A stretch of 49,946 nucleotides of DNA from JABDGZ01 sp964487685 (GTDB lineage Bacteria; Omnitrophota; Gorgyraeia; Zapsychrales; Fredricksoniimonadaceae). The stretch spans positions 1 through 49,946 of the forward strand of contig CAZASA010000010.1 in the NCBI GenBank assembly GCA_964487685.1. The letters are read 5' to 3'. Of this stretch, positions 16,232 through 24,329 are shown piece by piece (within the stretch, counting starts at the first letter, position 1; each line of letters begins with the position of its first letter). The position numbers and the translations under genes are program-made. The notes under the pieces are model-generated. The model saw only the letters and a program-made list of their open reading frames with translations. It searched no databases and was not told the DNA's origin.

Positions 16232-17305
16232 ATGGCTCATGACAAAACAGCAGTAGAAAAGTCAGAAAAAACAGAAAAAGTAGCCGTTGATAAGGCGGCT
16301 GATGCTTTGCGTGATAATCGTCTAAAAGCGTTGGATCTGGCTTTGGCCCAGATCGAAAAACAGTTCGGTAAAGGTTCGATCATGCGCATGGACAGCAATG
16401 TGTCTGCTGATATCCCTGTTATTCCTTCAGGTTCTTTGACCTTGGACGTGGCCTTAGGGGTTTGGGGCATTCCCCGCGGCCGTGTCATTGAAATTTATGG
16501 CCCGGAATCTTCCGGCAAGACGACCTTGACCTTAAGCATCATCAAGCAATTGCAATTAAGCGGCGGGGTAGCGGCATTCATCGACGCTGAACACGCTTTT
16601 GATTCCAATTATGCCAAGACCCTGGGCGTTAAGTTAGATGATCTTTTAGTGTCACAGCCGGACACCGGTGAACAGGCTTTGGAGATCGCAGAGACCCTGG
16701 TGCGTTCCAATGCTGTTGACCTGGTTGTTATTGATTCAGTCGCAGCTTTGACCCCGCGCGCGGAGATCGAAGGCGAGATGGGGGATGCGCATATGGGCTT
16801 GCAGGCACGTTTGATGAGCCAGGCCTTGCGCAAATTGACAGCGGCCATCAGCAAATCTCATTGCTGTGTGATCTTTATCAACCAGATCCGTATGAAGATA
16901 GGTGTTATGTTTGGTAACCCGGAAACTACCACCGGCGGCCGCGCGTTGAAATTTTACGCGTCGGTGCGCATTGACTTAAGAAAAATTGAATCCATCAAAT
17001 CCGGCGAAGACATTATCGGCAATCGTGTCAGGGCCAAGGTGGTCAAGAACAAGGTCGCATCCCCGTTCAAAGAAGCAGAGTTTGAGATCTATTTTCAAGA
17101 GGGTATCTCTGAAGCGGCGGACATCCTTGATCTGGGGGTGACCCATGAGATCGTTCAAAAGAGCGGGGCCTGGTTTGCTTTTGAAAACGAAAAGATCGGC
17201 CAGGGACGTGAAAGCACCCGTAAATTTCTTAAAGACAACCCTAAGCTTATGGCCAAGATCAAAAAGCAGGTCATTGAAAAGATCAAGACCAAGCCAAAAG
17301 TTTGA
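16232..17305 (+). CDS. recA: recombinase RecA
   Basis: RecA forms ATP-dependent filaments on single-stranded DNA for homologous recombination and SOS signalling. The 357-residue protein shows KALDLALAQIEKQFGKGSIM, the Walker A GPESSGKTT (about 90-98), the Walker B region VDLVVIDSVAAL, and the loop region NQIRMKIGVMFGNPETTTGG. The start at 16232 is chosen for the AGGAG 8 nt upstream; the longer frame from 16187 would run through the leader hairpin. The N terminus has a Lys/Glu-rich extension of about 25 residues. The stop overlaps the recX ATG by one base. A strong consensus promoter lies upstream, so recX and alaS are probably read from it too. Confidence 0.98.
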   Translation: MAHDKTAVEKSEKTEKVAVDKAADALRDNRLKALDLALAQIEKQFGKGSIMRMDSNVSADIPVIPSGSLTLDVALGVWGIPRGRVIEIYGPESSGKTTLTLSIIKQLQLSGGVAAFIDAEHAFDSNYAKTLGVKLDDLLVSQPDTGEQALEIAETLVRSNAVDLVVIDSVAALTPRAEIEGEMGDAHMGLQARLMSQALRKLTAAISKSHCCVIFINQIRMKIGVMFGNPETTTGGRALKFYASVRIDLRKIESIKSGEDIIGNRVRAKVVKNKVASPFKEAEFEIYFQEGISEAADILDLGVTHEIVQKSGAWFAFENEKIGQGRESTRKFLKDNPKLMAKIKKQVIEKIKTKPKV

Positions 17306-17751
17306 TGGGTAAGTCTCCTAAAGCCGCGGCCTTGCGTTTTTTGAAGATCAGGCCGCGCAGTATCGGGGAATTAAAAGAGAAACTGGCCGCCAAGGGCTTC
17401 TCTTTGACGGATATAGAAGCAACCATACTTGATTTGATGGCGTCGGGATTATTAGACGACCGGGCCTTTACGAAAAGCTGGATCAACTATCGTTTAGCCC
17501 GGCCGTTTGGTTTTAGAAGGATCGTCCAGGAACTTAAAGCCAAAGGTATCGATCCGGATATTATTGCAGAGGCAGTGTCGGAAGTTAAGGGCAGCTATGA
17601 TGCCCAAAATATAGCCTTGGATTTAGCCCAGCGGCGTTGGCAGCATTTACCGGCCATCGATCCTGTTAAAAAGAAGAAAAGGGTCATGGATTTTTTAATT
17701 CGCCGGGGATTTGAGATAGATCTAGTGATGAAGGTAATAAAGAAATTATGA
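17305..17751 (+). CDS. recX: regulatory protein RecX
   Basis: The 148-residue protein starts at ATG 17305, overlapping the recA stop by one base (TGATG). It has the RecX three-helix repeats: AALRFLKIRPRSIGELKEKLAAKGF, here seen as A..LL..R..S..EL...L...G, then LLDDRAFTKSWINYRLA and FGFRRIVQELKAKGID. RecX binds within the RecA filament groove and limits its extension. Coupling to recA is the usual arrangement and keeps the ratio fixed. Its stop overlaps the alaS start (ATGA), an arrangement also common elsewhere, since alaS often follows recA-recX. Confidence 0.9.
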   Translation: MGKSPKAAALRFLKIRPRSIGELKEKLAAKGFSLTDIEATILDLMASGLLDDRAFTKSWINYRLARPFGFRRIVQELKAKGIDPDIIAEAVSEVKGSYDAQNIALDLAQRRWQHLPAIDPVKKKKRVMDFLIRRGFEIDLVMKVIKKL

Positions 17752-20450
17752 CAACCAATGAGATCAGGACAAAATTCTTGGATTTTTTTAAATCCAAGCA
17801 GCACAGTATTATTGCGAGCGACAGCCTGGTGCCCAAGGATGATCCGACGGTGCTTTTTACGACCGCGGGCATGCAGCAATTCAAGCCGCAGTTTTTAGGC
17901 CATATTGAAGGCTTTACCAGGGCCGCGACCTGCCAGAAATGCCTGCGCACGGATGATCTTGATGTGGTGGGAAAAACAGATTTTCACCATACTTTTTTTG
18001 AAATGCTGGGGAATTTTTCTTTCGGTGATTATTTTAAGAAGGACGCGATCCATTGGGCCTGGGAATTCTTGACCGGTGTATTGCAATTGCCCAAGGATAA
18101 ATTATGGGTTTCGGTTTATCACGAAGATACTGAAGCCTATGATATCTGGGCCAATGAAATTAAGATCCCTAAGGAGCGCATCATTAAATTAGGGGACAAG
18201 AGCAATTTTTGGCCGTCGAATGCGAGGCTCAATGGACCTAACGGCCCTTGCGGTCCTTGTTCCGAGATCTTTTATGATTATGGCGTGAATCTCAATTGCC
18301 CCAAAGGCAAGGACTGCGACCCTGACTGTTCCTGCGGGCGTTTTTCTGAGGTGTGGAATTTAGTTTTTACCCAGTTTAACCGTAAGGATGGCGGCGTCTT
18401 GGAACCTTTGCCTGCGAAGAATATTGATACCGGCATGGGTTTGGAGCGGTTGGCTGCGGTGGTGCAGGGCAAAAAGAGCAATTATGAGACGGATAATTTT
18501 GCGGCGATTATAAAGGTGATTAAGGAAACCTTTGCTAGAGACGCCATAAATGGCGTCTCTACGACTGAATACCGCATTATTGCTGATCATGTGCGTGCTG
18601 TTAGTATCGGTATTGCGGATGGGGTGATGCCGTCAAATGAAGGTCGTGGGTATGTGATGCGAAAACTTATCGTTGATATGAGCGATATGGCGATCAGGGC
18701 AGGAATAGAAAAGCCTGTTATTTATTCTTTTGTGGATATTGTTATTGATCGTTTAAAAACGCATTATCCGGAATTGTTCGGTAAAGTCAATGAGATCAAA
18801 GAGCTGATCAAACGTATTGAAGAAGCATTTATTAAAGTACGTCGTGAACGGGTACCTGAATTAAAAGTTAAGATCGCCACGGCCAAAGTAAATCCTAAAG
18901 AATTAGGGGCGATATTCTTTTTATATCGGGATACTCATGGGCTTACCATTTCGACCATCCATCAAGTGGTCAATGAAGTTGGGGTCGATGCAAAGGTAAT
19001 CAATGAAGCGATCAAAGAGTTTGAAGTAAAAATGGAAGAACAGAAGGAGCGTTCCCGTGCCGGCAGTAAAATGGGCGGAGATGTATATGCGGATAAAGAT
19101 TTTGCATTGAATATACCCAAGACGGAATTCTTAGGGTACAAAGAAACCAAGGCTGAAACCCAGGTTTTGAAAATTTTAAATGATCAGGGAGAAATTGCTC
19201 AAGCTAATCAAGGCGAGGCTGTTAAGATTATTTTAAACCGGACTCCTTTTTATGCTGAGGCCGGCGGTCAGGTGGGTGATATTGGATATTTAAATGGATC
19301 CCCGACTAAAACATTCGGGGATGACAAAGTATTGTCTTCGTTCGGGGATGACAAAGTATTGTCTTCGTTCGGGGATGACAAGTTTTTGTCTTCGTTTGGG
19401 GATGACAGGATATTTAGGGTGCGTATAACCGATACGCAAAAGACCAATGATATTTATATCCACACCGGAACTGTCGAAGAGGGAAGTGTTAAGACTGGGG
19501 ATAAGGTACAGGCGCAAGTTGATGAACCGAGGCGCAGGGCAATTATGCGCAATCATACGGCGACACATTTATTGCAGGCGGCTTTACGCGAGACTTTAGG
19601 GGCGCATATCAAACAGCAAGGTTCCTTGGTGGATAATGAGCGTTTCCGTTTTGACTTCACACATCCTAAAGGGGTCAAGCCGGATGAGATCGCCAAGATC
19701 GAGAACAGGGTCGAGGAATTCATCCGCCGTGCTGATGCGGTGACCACCGAGGTTTTGGCCCTGGAAGAAGCCAAGAAAAAAGGCGCCTTGGCGTTCTTTG
19801 CTGAAAAATACGGACAGACCGTGAGGGTCATTTCTATCGGGGATTATTCCAAGGAGTTTTGCGGTGGAACGCATGTTTCCAATACGTCTGATATCCAGGC
19901 GATGAAGATCGTTTCAGAGGGGTCCGTTGCCCAGGGGATACGCCGCGTGGAAGCGGTGACCGGTAGGCCGAAGGTGGATGAATTACTAAAAAAGAAGCAG
20001 GATGAATTAGCGGCCATTGAAGAAACACAGCGCCTTAAGCTGGAAGCAAAAGCCAAACAGAAAATTTATTTTGAAGAACTTAGGTCATCCGTGGATGAGA
20101 TCATCAAATCCGGCGAGCAGATCAAAGGATCCAATCTGATCATCCGCATCTTGGATGAAATTGACATTGAACTTTTGCGTAAACTTTCGGACCTGCTTAA
20201 GCAAAAAGTAAGTTCGGGGATTTTTATCCTGGGTACCAAAGGGCCTCAGGATGCGTCGGTCATATTATCGGTGACTGATGACCTGGTGGCGCGCGGGATC
20301 AAGGCCAATGAATTAATGGGACGGATAACACCGTTATTGGAAGGCAGCGGCGGCGGAAGGCCTAATTTGGCCCAGGCCGGCAGTAAGCACCCGCAAAAAT
20401 TGGAAGGCGCTTTGGCCCAGGCCCGTGACATAATCAAGGGAGTGATCTAA
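17748..20450 (+). CDS. alaS: alanyl-tRNA synthetase with two in-frame palindrome inserts
   Basis: The enzyme charges tRNA-Ala and edits mischarged Ser and Gly. Residues 1-~440 are the class II catalytic and tRNA-recognition part (TTAGMQQFKPQFLG, GNFSFGDYFKKDAI, GMGLERLAAV). The editing domain has the HTATHLL and CGGTH zinc/catalytic motifs (about 602 and 706), and the C-Ala domain ends with GGGRPNLAQAGSKHPQK. At 900 residues it is somewhat longer than the usual ~875. Two inserts explain this. Residues ~264-272 come from a 26-bp palindrome (18536-18561). Residues ~516-555 come from a palindromic element whose 3' half is tandemly repeated (SFGDDKVLS units). Both lie in linkers outside the catalytic motifs, so function is probably kept. 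Confidence 0.97.
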   Translation: MTTNEIRTKFLDFFKSKQHSIIASDSLVPKDDPTVLFTTAGMQQFKPQFLGHIEGFTRAATCQKCLRTDDLDVVGKTDFHHTFFEMLGNFSFGDYFKKDAIHWAWEFLTGVLQLPKDKLWVSVYHEDTEAYDIWANEIKIPKERIIKLGDKSNFWPSNARLNGPNGPCGPCSEIFYDYGVNLNCPKGKDCDPDCSCGRFSEVWNLVFTQFNRKDGGVLEPLPAKNIDTGMGLERLAAVVQGKKSNYETDNFAAIIKVIKETFARDAINGVSTTEYRIIADHVRAVSIGIADGVMPSNEGRGYVMRKLIVDMSDMAIRAGIEKPVIYSFVDIVIDRLKTHYPELFGKVNEIKELIKRIEEAFIKVRRERVPELKVKIATAKVNPKELGAIFFLYRDTHGLTISTIHQVVNEVGVDAKVINEAIKEFEVKMEEQKERSRAGSKMGGDVYADKDFALNIPKTEFLGYKETKAETQVLKILNDQGEIAQANQGEAVKIILNRTPFYAEAGGQVGDIGYLNGSPTKTFGDDKVLSSFGDDKVLSSFGDDKFLSSFGDDRIFRVRITDTQKTNDIYIHTGTVEEGSVKTGDKVQAQVDEPRRRAIMRNHTATHLLQAALRETLGAHIKQQGSLVDNERFRFDFTHPKGVKPDEIAKIENRVEEFIRRADAVTTEVLALEEAKKKGALAFFAEKYGQTVRVISIGDYSKEFCGGTHVSNTSDIQAMKIVSEGSVAQGIRRVEAVTGRPKVDELLKKKQDELAAIEETQRLKLEAKAKQKIYFEELRSSVDEIIKSGEQIKGSNLIIRILDEIDIELLRKLSDLLKQKVSSGIFILGTKGPQDASVILSVTDDLVARGIKANELMGRITPLLEGSGGGRPNLAQAGSKHPQKLEGALAQARDIIKGVI
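18536..18561. repeat. second palindrome type, in frame in alaS
   Basis: TAGAGACGCC (18536-18545) and GGCGTCTCTA (18552-18561) form perfect 10-bp arms around ATAAAT. It encodes roughly A-R-D-A-I-N-G-V-S-T between the TDNFAAIIKVIKETF helix and EYRIIADHVRA. Its sequence is unrelated to the TGGATNCCCG family, and no other copy is seen in the window. Confidence 0.8.
19294..19412 (+). repeat. palindromic element in alaS with tandem 27-bp 3'-half units
   Basis: The element ATGGATCCCCGAC-TAAAACA-TTCGGGGATGACA begins at 19294. From 19314 a 27-bp unit (TTCGGGGATGACAAAG + TATTGTCTTCG) is repeated: 19314-19340, 19341-19367, 19368-19394 (two changes), then a decaying fourth unit. The 27-bp period is nine codons, so the frame is kept whatever the copy number. 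Confidence 0.9.
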
Positions 20451-20452
20451 AT

Positions 20453-21676
20453 ATGAAACTTATCAAGCAGACAGGCATGAACATTGACAAGCTTTATAAC
20501 CGAAGCAGGCTGGCACGCAGAAAATATATTGAAGAAAAGGTCCGTGTCATCATTGATGATATACGCTTAAACGGGGACGATGCCGTGCTCAAATACACCC
20601 GGCGTTTTGACGGGGTCAAATTAACGGCCCGCCAGCTAAGTGTGGCTGAAAGCGAGATCTCCGGGGCTTTCCAGGACATCACCCCTGAATTCGTGGGGCA
20701 TTTAAAGACGATTATCAATAATGTTTCATCCTATTATAAAAAACAGCTCCATAAACCCTGCAAGGTCAAGGGCTATGATGGGATCATGCTTAAGGAAGTC
20801 GTGCGGCCCTTGGATTCTGTCGGTATTTATATCCCGGCGGGGACAGCGCCCTTGATGTCATCCGTGTATATGACGGCGGTCCCGGCGATCATTGCCGGTG
20901 TTGAGCGTGTGGTCATTGTGACCCCGCCGGACAGTGAAGGTAATGTCAATCCCTATATCCTGGCGGTGGCGAATTTATTGAAGGTGAGCGAAATTTATAA
21001 AGTGGGCGGCGCCCAGGCAATTGCGGCCTTGGCCCTTGGCACCAAAACGATCCCCAAGGTGGACAAGATCGTGGGACCTGGCAATTTGTACGTCACGGAA
21101 GCCAAACGTCAACTGTTCGGCTATGTAGATATTGATATGATGGCAGGACCGACAGAACTCGTGGTCATTGCCAATCGTTACAGTAATACGGATTTTGTGG
21201 TAGCAGACTTGGAAGCCCAGATGGAGCATGTGGGCGGCTTGTCGATCTTATTGAGCACATCTAAACAATTAATTAAGGACGTGCGCAAGCGCGTGGCTAA
21301 TGGGTATTGCATTTATTGTAAGAATACCGATGAAGCCGTTGAGATCGCCAACCGGCTTGCCCCTGAACATTTGCAGATCGTCACCAATAATGCGCTTAGC
21401 ATTGCCAAAGAGATCAAGCATGCCGGAGCGATATTTTTAGGGCCATACAGCCCCACGGCCTTGGGTGATTATGCCGCAGGCCCCAGCCACGTCTTGCCGA
21501 CCATGGGCACGGCCAGGTTTTTCTCGGGACTGTCGTTATCGAGTTTCACCAAGACCAGCCACGTGATCGCTTATAGCAAAAAGGCCCTGGAAAAGATCCG
21601 CCAACCTTTAGAAAAGGTGGCAAATTTAGAAGGCATGGTCAAACACACGGAATCAGTGAATGTAAGGTTTAAATGA
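20453..21676 (+). CDS. hisD: histidinol dehydrogenase
   Basis: HisD catalyses the last two NAD-dependent oxidations from histidinol to histidine. The 407-residue protein shows YIPAGTAPLMSSVYMTAVPA, VGGAQAIAALALGT, VDKIVGPGNLYVTEAKR, MMAGPTELVVIA and APEHLQIVT, and the zinc/catalytic region near GLSLSSFTKTSHV. The usual length is ~430, so it is slightly compact at the N terminus. It follows alaS after 2 nt, so the his genes may be read from the recA promoter. Its TGA overlaps the start of a reverse-oriented palindromic element, and then comes hisB. Confidence 0.96.
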   Translation: MKLIKQTGMNIDKLYNRSRLARRKYIEEKVRVIIDDIRLNGDDAVLKYTRRFDGVKLTARQLSVAESEISGAFQDITPEFVGHLKTIINNVSSYYKKQLHKPCKVKGYDGIMLKEVVRPLDSVGIYIPAGTAPLMSSVYMTAVPAIIAGVERVVIVTPPDSEGNVNPYILAVANLLKVSEIYKVGGAQAIAALALGTKTIPKVDKIVGPGNLYVTEAKRQLFGYVDIDMMAGPTELVVIANRYSNTDFVVADLEAQMEHVGGLSILLSTSKQLIKDVRKRVANGYCIYCKNTDEAVEIANRLAPEHLQIVTNNALSIAKEIKHAGAIFLGPYSPTALGDYAAGPSHVLPTMGTARFFSGLSLSSFTKTSHVIAYSKKALEKIRQPLEKVANLEGMVKHTESVNVRFK

Positions 21677-21717
21677 CCTGTGAAACAGGTCATCCCCGAA
21701 TGTTTCTGTCGGGGATC
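21675..21717 (-). repeat. palindromic element, reverse orientation, hisD-hisB gap
   Basis: ATCCCCGA (21692-21699) pairs with TCGGGGAT (21709-21716). It is preceded by a second small hairpin GACCTG-TGAAA-CAGGTC (21675-21691). Read on the minus strand it is the same element as in alaS. It begins within the hisD stop codon. Confidence 0.88.
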
Positions 21718-21734
21718 TAATACTGGAGAAAAAA

Positions 21735-22358
21735 ATGCAACGCAAATCACCAATTCAACGTAAATCGAATGAAACTCAAATCGAGGGTTCCATCATTATA
21801 GACGGAACTGGAAAGACAAAAATCAAAACACCCATCGGACTTTTAAGTCATATGCTTGAGTTGTTTGCATTTCATGGACATTTTGATTTGGAACTCGAGG
21901 TTATTGGAGATACTCACATTGATATTCATCATACTAATGAGGATATTGGTATAGCATTAGGAAAGGCTTTTAAAAAAGCACTAGGGGATAATAATTTAGG
22001 AATTAAACGTTTTGGATCAGCTTTTGCGCCAATGGAAGATACATTAGGGCATACAGTTGTTGATATCAGTGGTCGGGGACATTTCAAGATTTCTTATGGA
22101 GATTCAACTCTTATAAGAGTTCCATTAAGAGATGAAAATGGGTATACTTTTGAATATTTAAAACATTTTTTAGAATCTTTTGCTAAGAATTTAGGAGCAA
22201 ATATTATTGTTACGATTCAAAATCCTCCAAATTTTGATGATTTACATACAGTTCTAGAAACAATTTTTAAATCATTGGGTATGGCGTTAGATCAGGCAAC
22301 CGCTTTAGACTCCCGTCGAGAAGGTAAGGTGCCTTCAACTAAGGGGATAATTGACTAA
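21735..22358 (+). CDS. hisB: imidazoleglycerol-phosphate dehydratase (divergent, AT-rich)
   Basis: HisB dehydrates imidazoleglycerol phosphate using two manganese ions. The 207-residue protein has GLLSHMLELFAFHG, IDIHHTNEDIGIALG, MEDTLGHTVVDISGRGHF and the end signature GKVPSTKG. The second metal motif, normally HHxxE before (A/T)IFK, reads LHTVLETIFK, so one His is missing, and the preceding LHI-type His is not obvious. The enzyme may therefore be altered or use compensating ligands. The gene is clearly more AT-rich in codon choice than hisD or hisH and lies between two reverse-oriented palindromic elements. GGAG at about 21725 supports the ATG at 21735. Confidence 0.92.
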   Translation: MQRKSPIQRKSNETQIEGSIIIDGTGKTKIKTPIGLLSHMLELFAFHGHFDLELEVIGDTHIDIHHTNEDIGIALGKAFKKALGDNNLGIKRFGSAFAPMEDTLGHTVVDISGRGHFKISYGDSTLIRVPLRDENGYTFEYLKHFLESFAKNLGANIIVTIQNPPNFDDLHTVLETIFKSLGMALDQATALDSRREGKVPSTKGIID

Positions 22359-22364
22359 GTTATA

Positions 22365-22395
22365 TGTCACCCCCGAATGTATTTGTCGGTGGTCT
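22365..22395 (-). repeat. palindromic element, reverse orientation, after hisB
   Basis: TGTCACCCCCGAATG-TATTTG-TCGGTGGTCT reads on the minus strand as a family member with one mismatch in the stem (ACCACCGA against TCGGGGGT). It lies between the hisB stop and the GIY-YIG start at 22401. Confidence 0.8.
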
Positions 22396-22400
22396 CAAAC

Positions 22401-22682
22401 ATGCAATATTATGTCTATATTCTTACAAATCGAAAGAATCAAACCCTATATGTCGGCATAACTAATGATTTAGTAAAACGCACCTTTGAGCATAAACAAA
22501 AATTCGTTGATGGATTCACTAAAAAGTATTGTATAGATAAATTGGTTTATTTTGAAGTAACTGGTAATGTTATTAGTGCGATTGAACGAGAGAAACAAAT
22601 TAAGAAATGGAACAGGGCTTGGAAATTAAGATTGATAAATAAAATGAATCCCCAATGGGTTGATTTATACGATAGTTTTTAA
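22401..22682 (+). CDS. GIY-YIG domain protein (YhbQ/UPF0213-like)
   Basis: The 93-residue protein is a stand-alone GIY-YIG nuclease domain. Motifs are YYVYILTNRKNQTLYVGITN (the Y-V-Y...Y-V-G form of GIY-YIG), DLVKRTFEHK with the catalytic Arg and His, and AIEREKQIKKWNRAWKLRLI with the metal-binding Glu. Start MQYYVYI at 22401 is preferred over an in-frame start at 22377 that lies inside the repeat. Such small proteins are common; some cut DNA in repair, and many have no known role. It is not a histidine gene. Its AT-rich composition and its place between palindromic elements suggest later insertion, together with or near hisB. Confidence 0.85.
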   Translation: MQYYVYILTNRKNQTLYVGITNDLVKRTFEHKQKFVDGFTKKYCIDKLVYFEVTGNVISAIEREKQIKKWNRAWKLRLINKMNPQWVDLYDSF

Positions 22683-22686
22683 AATA

Positions 22687-22998
22687 GATGCCCGACAGAA
22701 GCATTCGGGCATGACAAGGGAAGAGATGCCCGACAGAAGCATTCGGGCATGACAAGGGAAGAGATGCCCGACAGAAGCNNNNNNNNNNNNNNNNNNNNNN
22801 NNNNNNNNNNNNNNNNNNNNNNNNNNNNNNNNNNNNNNNNNNNNNNNNNNNNNNNNNNNNNNNNNNNNNNNNNNNNNNCATTCGGGCATGACAAGGGAAG
22901 AGATGCCCGACAGAAGCATTCGGGCATGACAAGTTGTTTAAGCATTCGGGCATGACAAGGGAAGAGATGCCCGACAGAAGCATTCGGGCATGACATAG
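22687..22998 (+). repeat. 38-bp tandem array of palindromic element, interrupted by assembly gap
   Basis: Units start at 22687, 22725 and 22763, and after the gap at 22902 and 22966, giving a 38-bp period. Each unit has a hairpin ATGCCCGA-CAGAAGCAT-TCGGGCAT followed by GACAAGGGAAGAG. One unit near 22931 is a half-unit variant (AAGTTGTTTAAGCATTCGGGC). This array fills the whole interval between the GIY-YIG gene and hisH; no gene is seen there. The true copy number is unknown. Confidence 0.92.
22779..22878. other. 100-N assembly gap
   Basis: Exactly 100 N, the conventional scaffold-gap size, inside the 38-bp tandem array. The real length is unknown. Confidence 0.98.
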
Positions 22999-23010
22999 GT
23001 AGTAGAGCAT

Positions 23011-23610
23011 ATGATAGCTATAATTGATTATGGTATGGGAAACCTTCGTAGCGTGCACAAGGCATTTGAGGCGGTGGGTGCTAAGGCGCAGGTGACCCAT
23101 AACATTGGGGATATTTTAAAGGCTGATAAGGTGGTTTTGCCAGGTGTCGGTGCCATGGGCCCTGCCATGGCTAAATTGCAGGAAATGGCCATGACCGGTC
23201 CTATCCGCAAGGTCATCCAGGACGGCAAACCATTTTTAGGCATTTGCCTGGGGCTGCAATTATTATTTGAAAAAAGTTCTGAGGGCGGTTTTGTTGAAGG
23301 TTTAAAGATCTTAAAAGGTTCTGTGGAGCGCTTTAACGGACTTAAGGTGCCTCATATGGGTTGGAACCAGGTTAAGGCCCAGCCGGCGGGCGATCCTATG
23401 TTCAACGGCCTTGCCAGCGGCGAGAATTTTTATTTTTGTCATTCCTATTATGTCAAACCCCAGGATGCTTCCATCAGCGCCGGGACTACGAATTATGGGA
23501 GTGACTTTGTTTCATCCATTGTCCGTGATAATATTTGGGGCGTGCAGTTTCATCCGGAAAAAAGCCAGAAGTGCGGATTACAAATTCTAAGGAGCTTTGC
23601 TCAGCTATGA
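23011..23610 (+). CDS. hisH: imidazole glycerol phosphate synthase, glutamine amidotransferase subunit
   Basis: HisH hydrolyses glutamine and passes ammonia to HisF. The 199-residue class I amidotransferase has IAIIDYGMGNLRSV at the N terminus and the nucleophile in FLGICLGLQLLFEKSSEG (Cys ~76). The catalytic His and Glu are in WGVQFHPEKS, and the substrate-site HSYYV is present. The gene starts 12 nt after the repeat array and its stop overlaps the hisA ATG (ATGA), starting the tightly coupled run hisH-hisA-hisF-hisI. Confidence 0.97.
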   Translation: MIAIIDYGMGNLRSVHKAFEAVGAKAQVTHNIGDILKADKVVLPGVGAMGPAMAKLQEMAMTGPIRKVIQDGKPFLGICLGLQLLFEKSSEGGFVEGLKILKGSVERFNGLKVPHMGWNQVKAQPAGDPMFNGLASGENFYFCHSYYVKPQDASISAGTTNYGSDFVSSIVRDNIWGVQFHPEKSQKCGLQILRSFAQL

Positions 23611-24329
23611 TCCTACTACCAGCTATTGATATCAAAGGCGGCAAGGTGGTGCGTCTCTTTCAGGGCAGGTTTTCTGATATCACGGAATATGCTGATGACC
23701 CGGTTTTGATGGCCCGGCGATGGGTTGAATTTGGCGCCCCGTGGCTGCATGTGGTCGATCTGGATGGTGCCAAGGACGGGGTCATGGCTAACCGTGAGGT
23801 GATCACGCGTATTGCGCAAACTGTCAAGGTCCCAGTGGAAGTCGGCGGTGGGATCCGTAATAAAGAATCAGTGGAAACCTTGATCAAGGCCGGGATCAGC
23901 CGGGTGATCTTGGGCACCAAGGCCATTGAAGACCGTAAATTTTTAAAAGATATGCTGAACCAATATGGCGAGAAAATTTGTGTTAGTCTCGATTGCGCGA
24001 ATGGTTTTGTGGCCCAACGCGGCTGGGTTGCCAAGACCGAGATCAAGGGCACAGATTTGGCCCTTGAATTTCAGGAATTGGGTTTGAAGTGGATGGTCTA
24101 TACAGATATTGCCCGTGACGGGACTCTGGCGGGCCCCAATTTTGCACAGATCCAAAAAATGATCGATACGGTCAAGGACATCAATTTAATTGCCTCGGGT
24201 GGTATTGCCACGATCGAAGATGTCCGGCAGTTAGCATCGATGAAGGGTGTCGCCGCGGCCATTACGGGAATGGCGATCTACGAAGGCAAATTGGATTTTA
24301 AGAAAGCGTTGGAAGCTATTGCTAAATAA
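23607..24329 (+). CDS. hisA: ProFAR isomerase
   Basis: HisA is a (beta/alpha)8 barrel that isomerises ProFAR to PRFAR. From ATG 23607 (ATGA overlap with hisH) it is 240 residues. MILLPAIDIKGGKVVRLFQG carries the first catalytic Asp; VPVEVGGGIR and KWMVYTDIARDGTLAGPN carry phosphate-binding and second catalytic Asp motifs; LIASGGIATIEDV completes the barrel. An upstream in-frame start at 23535 lies inside hisH and was rejected. The hisF start lies 11 nt inside its 3' end. Confidence 0.97.
   Translation: MILLPAIDIKGGKVVRLFQGRFSDITEYADDPVLMARRWVEFGAPWLHVVDLDGAKDGVMANREVITRIAQTVKVPVEVGGGIRNKESVETLIKAGISRVILGTKAIEDRKFLKDMLNQYGEKICVSLDCANGFVAQRGWVAKTEIKGTDLALEFQELGLKWMVYTDIARDGTLAGPNFAQIQKMIDTVKDINLIASGGIATIEDVRQLASMKGVAAAITGMAIYEGKLDFKKALEAIAK

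Noticed and set aside
22687..22998. CRISPR array
   Set aside because: The 38-bp units are contiguous tandem copies with no variable spacers and belong to the dispersed palindromic family; no cas genes are present.
22600..23100. Minus-strand and plus-strand reading frames across the 38-bp array, repeating C-H-A-R-M
   Set aside because: They are translations of the repeat and cross a run of N; no start signal or known protein supports them.
24247..24318. Longer HisF N terminus from ATG 24247
   Set aside because: The extra residues are hisA coding sequence in another frame; TTG 24319 gives the conserved HisF N terminus.
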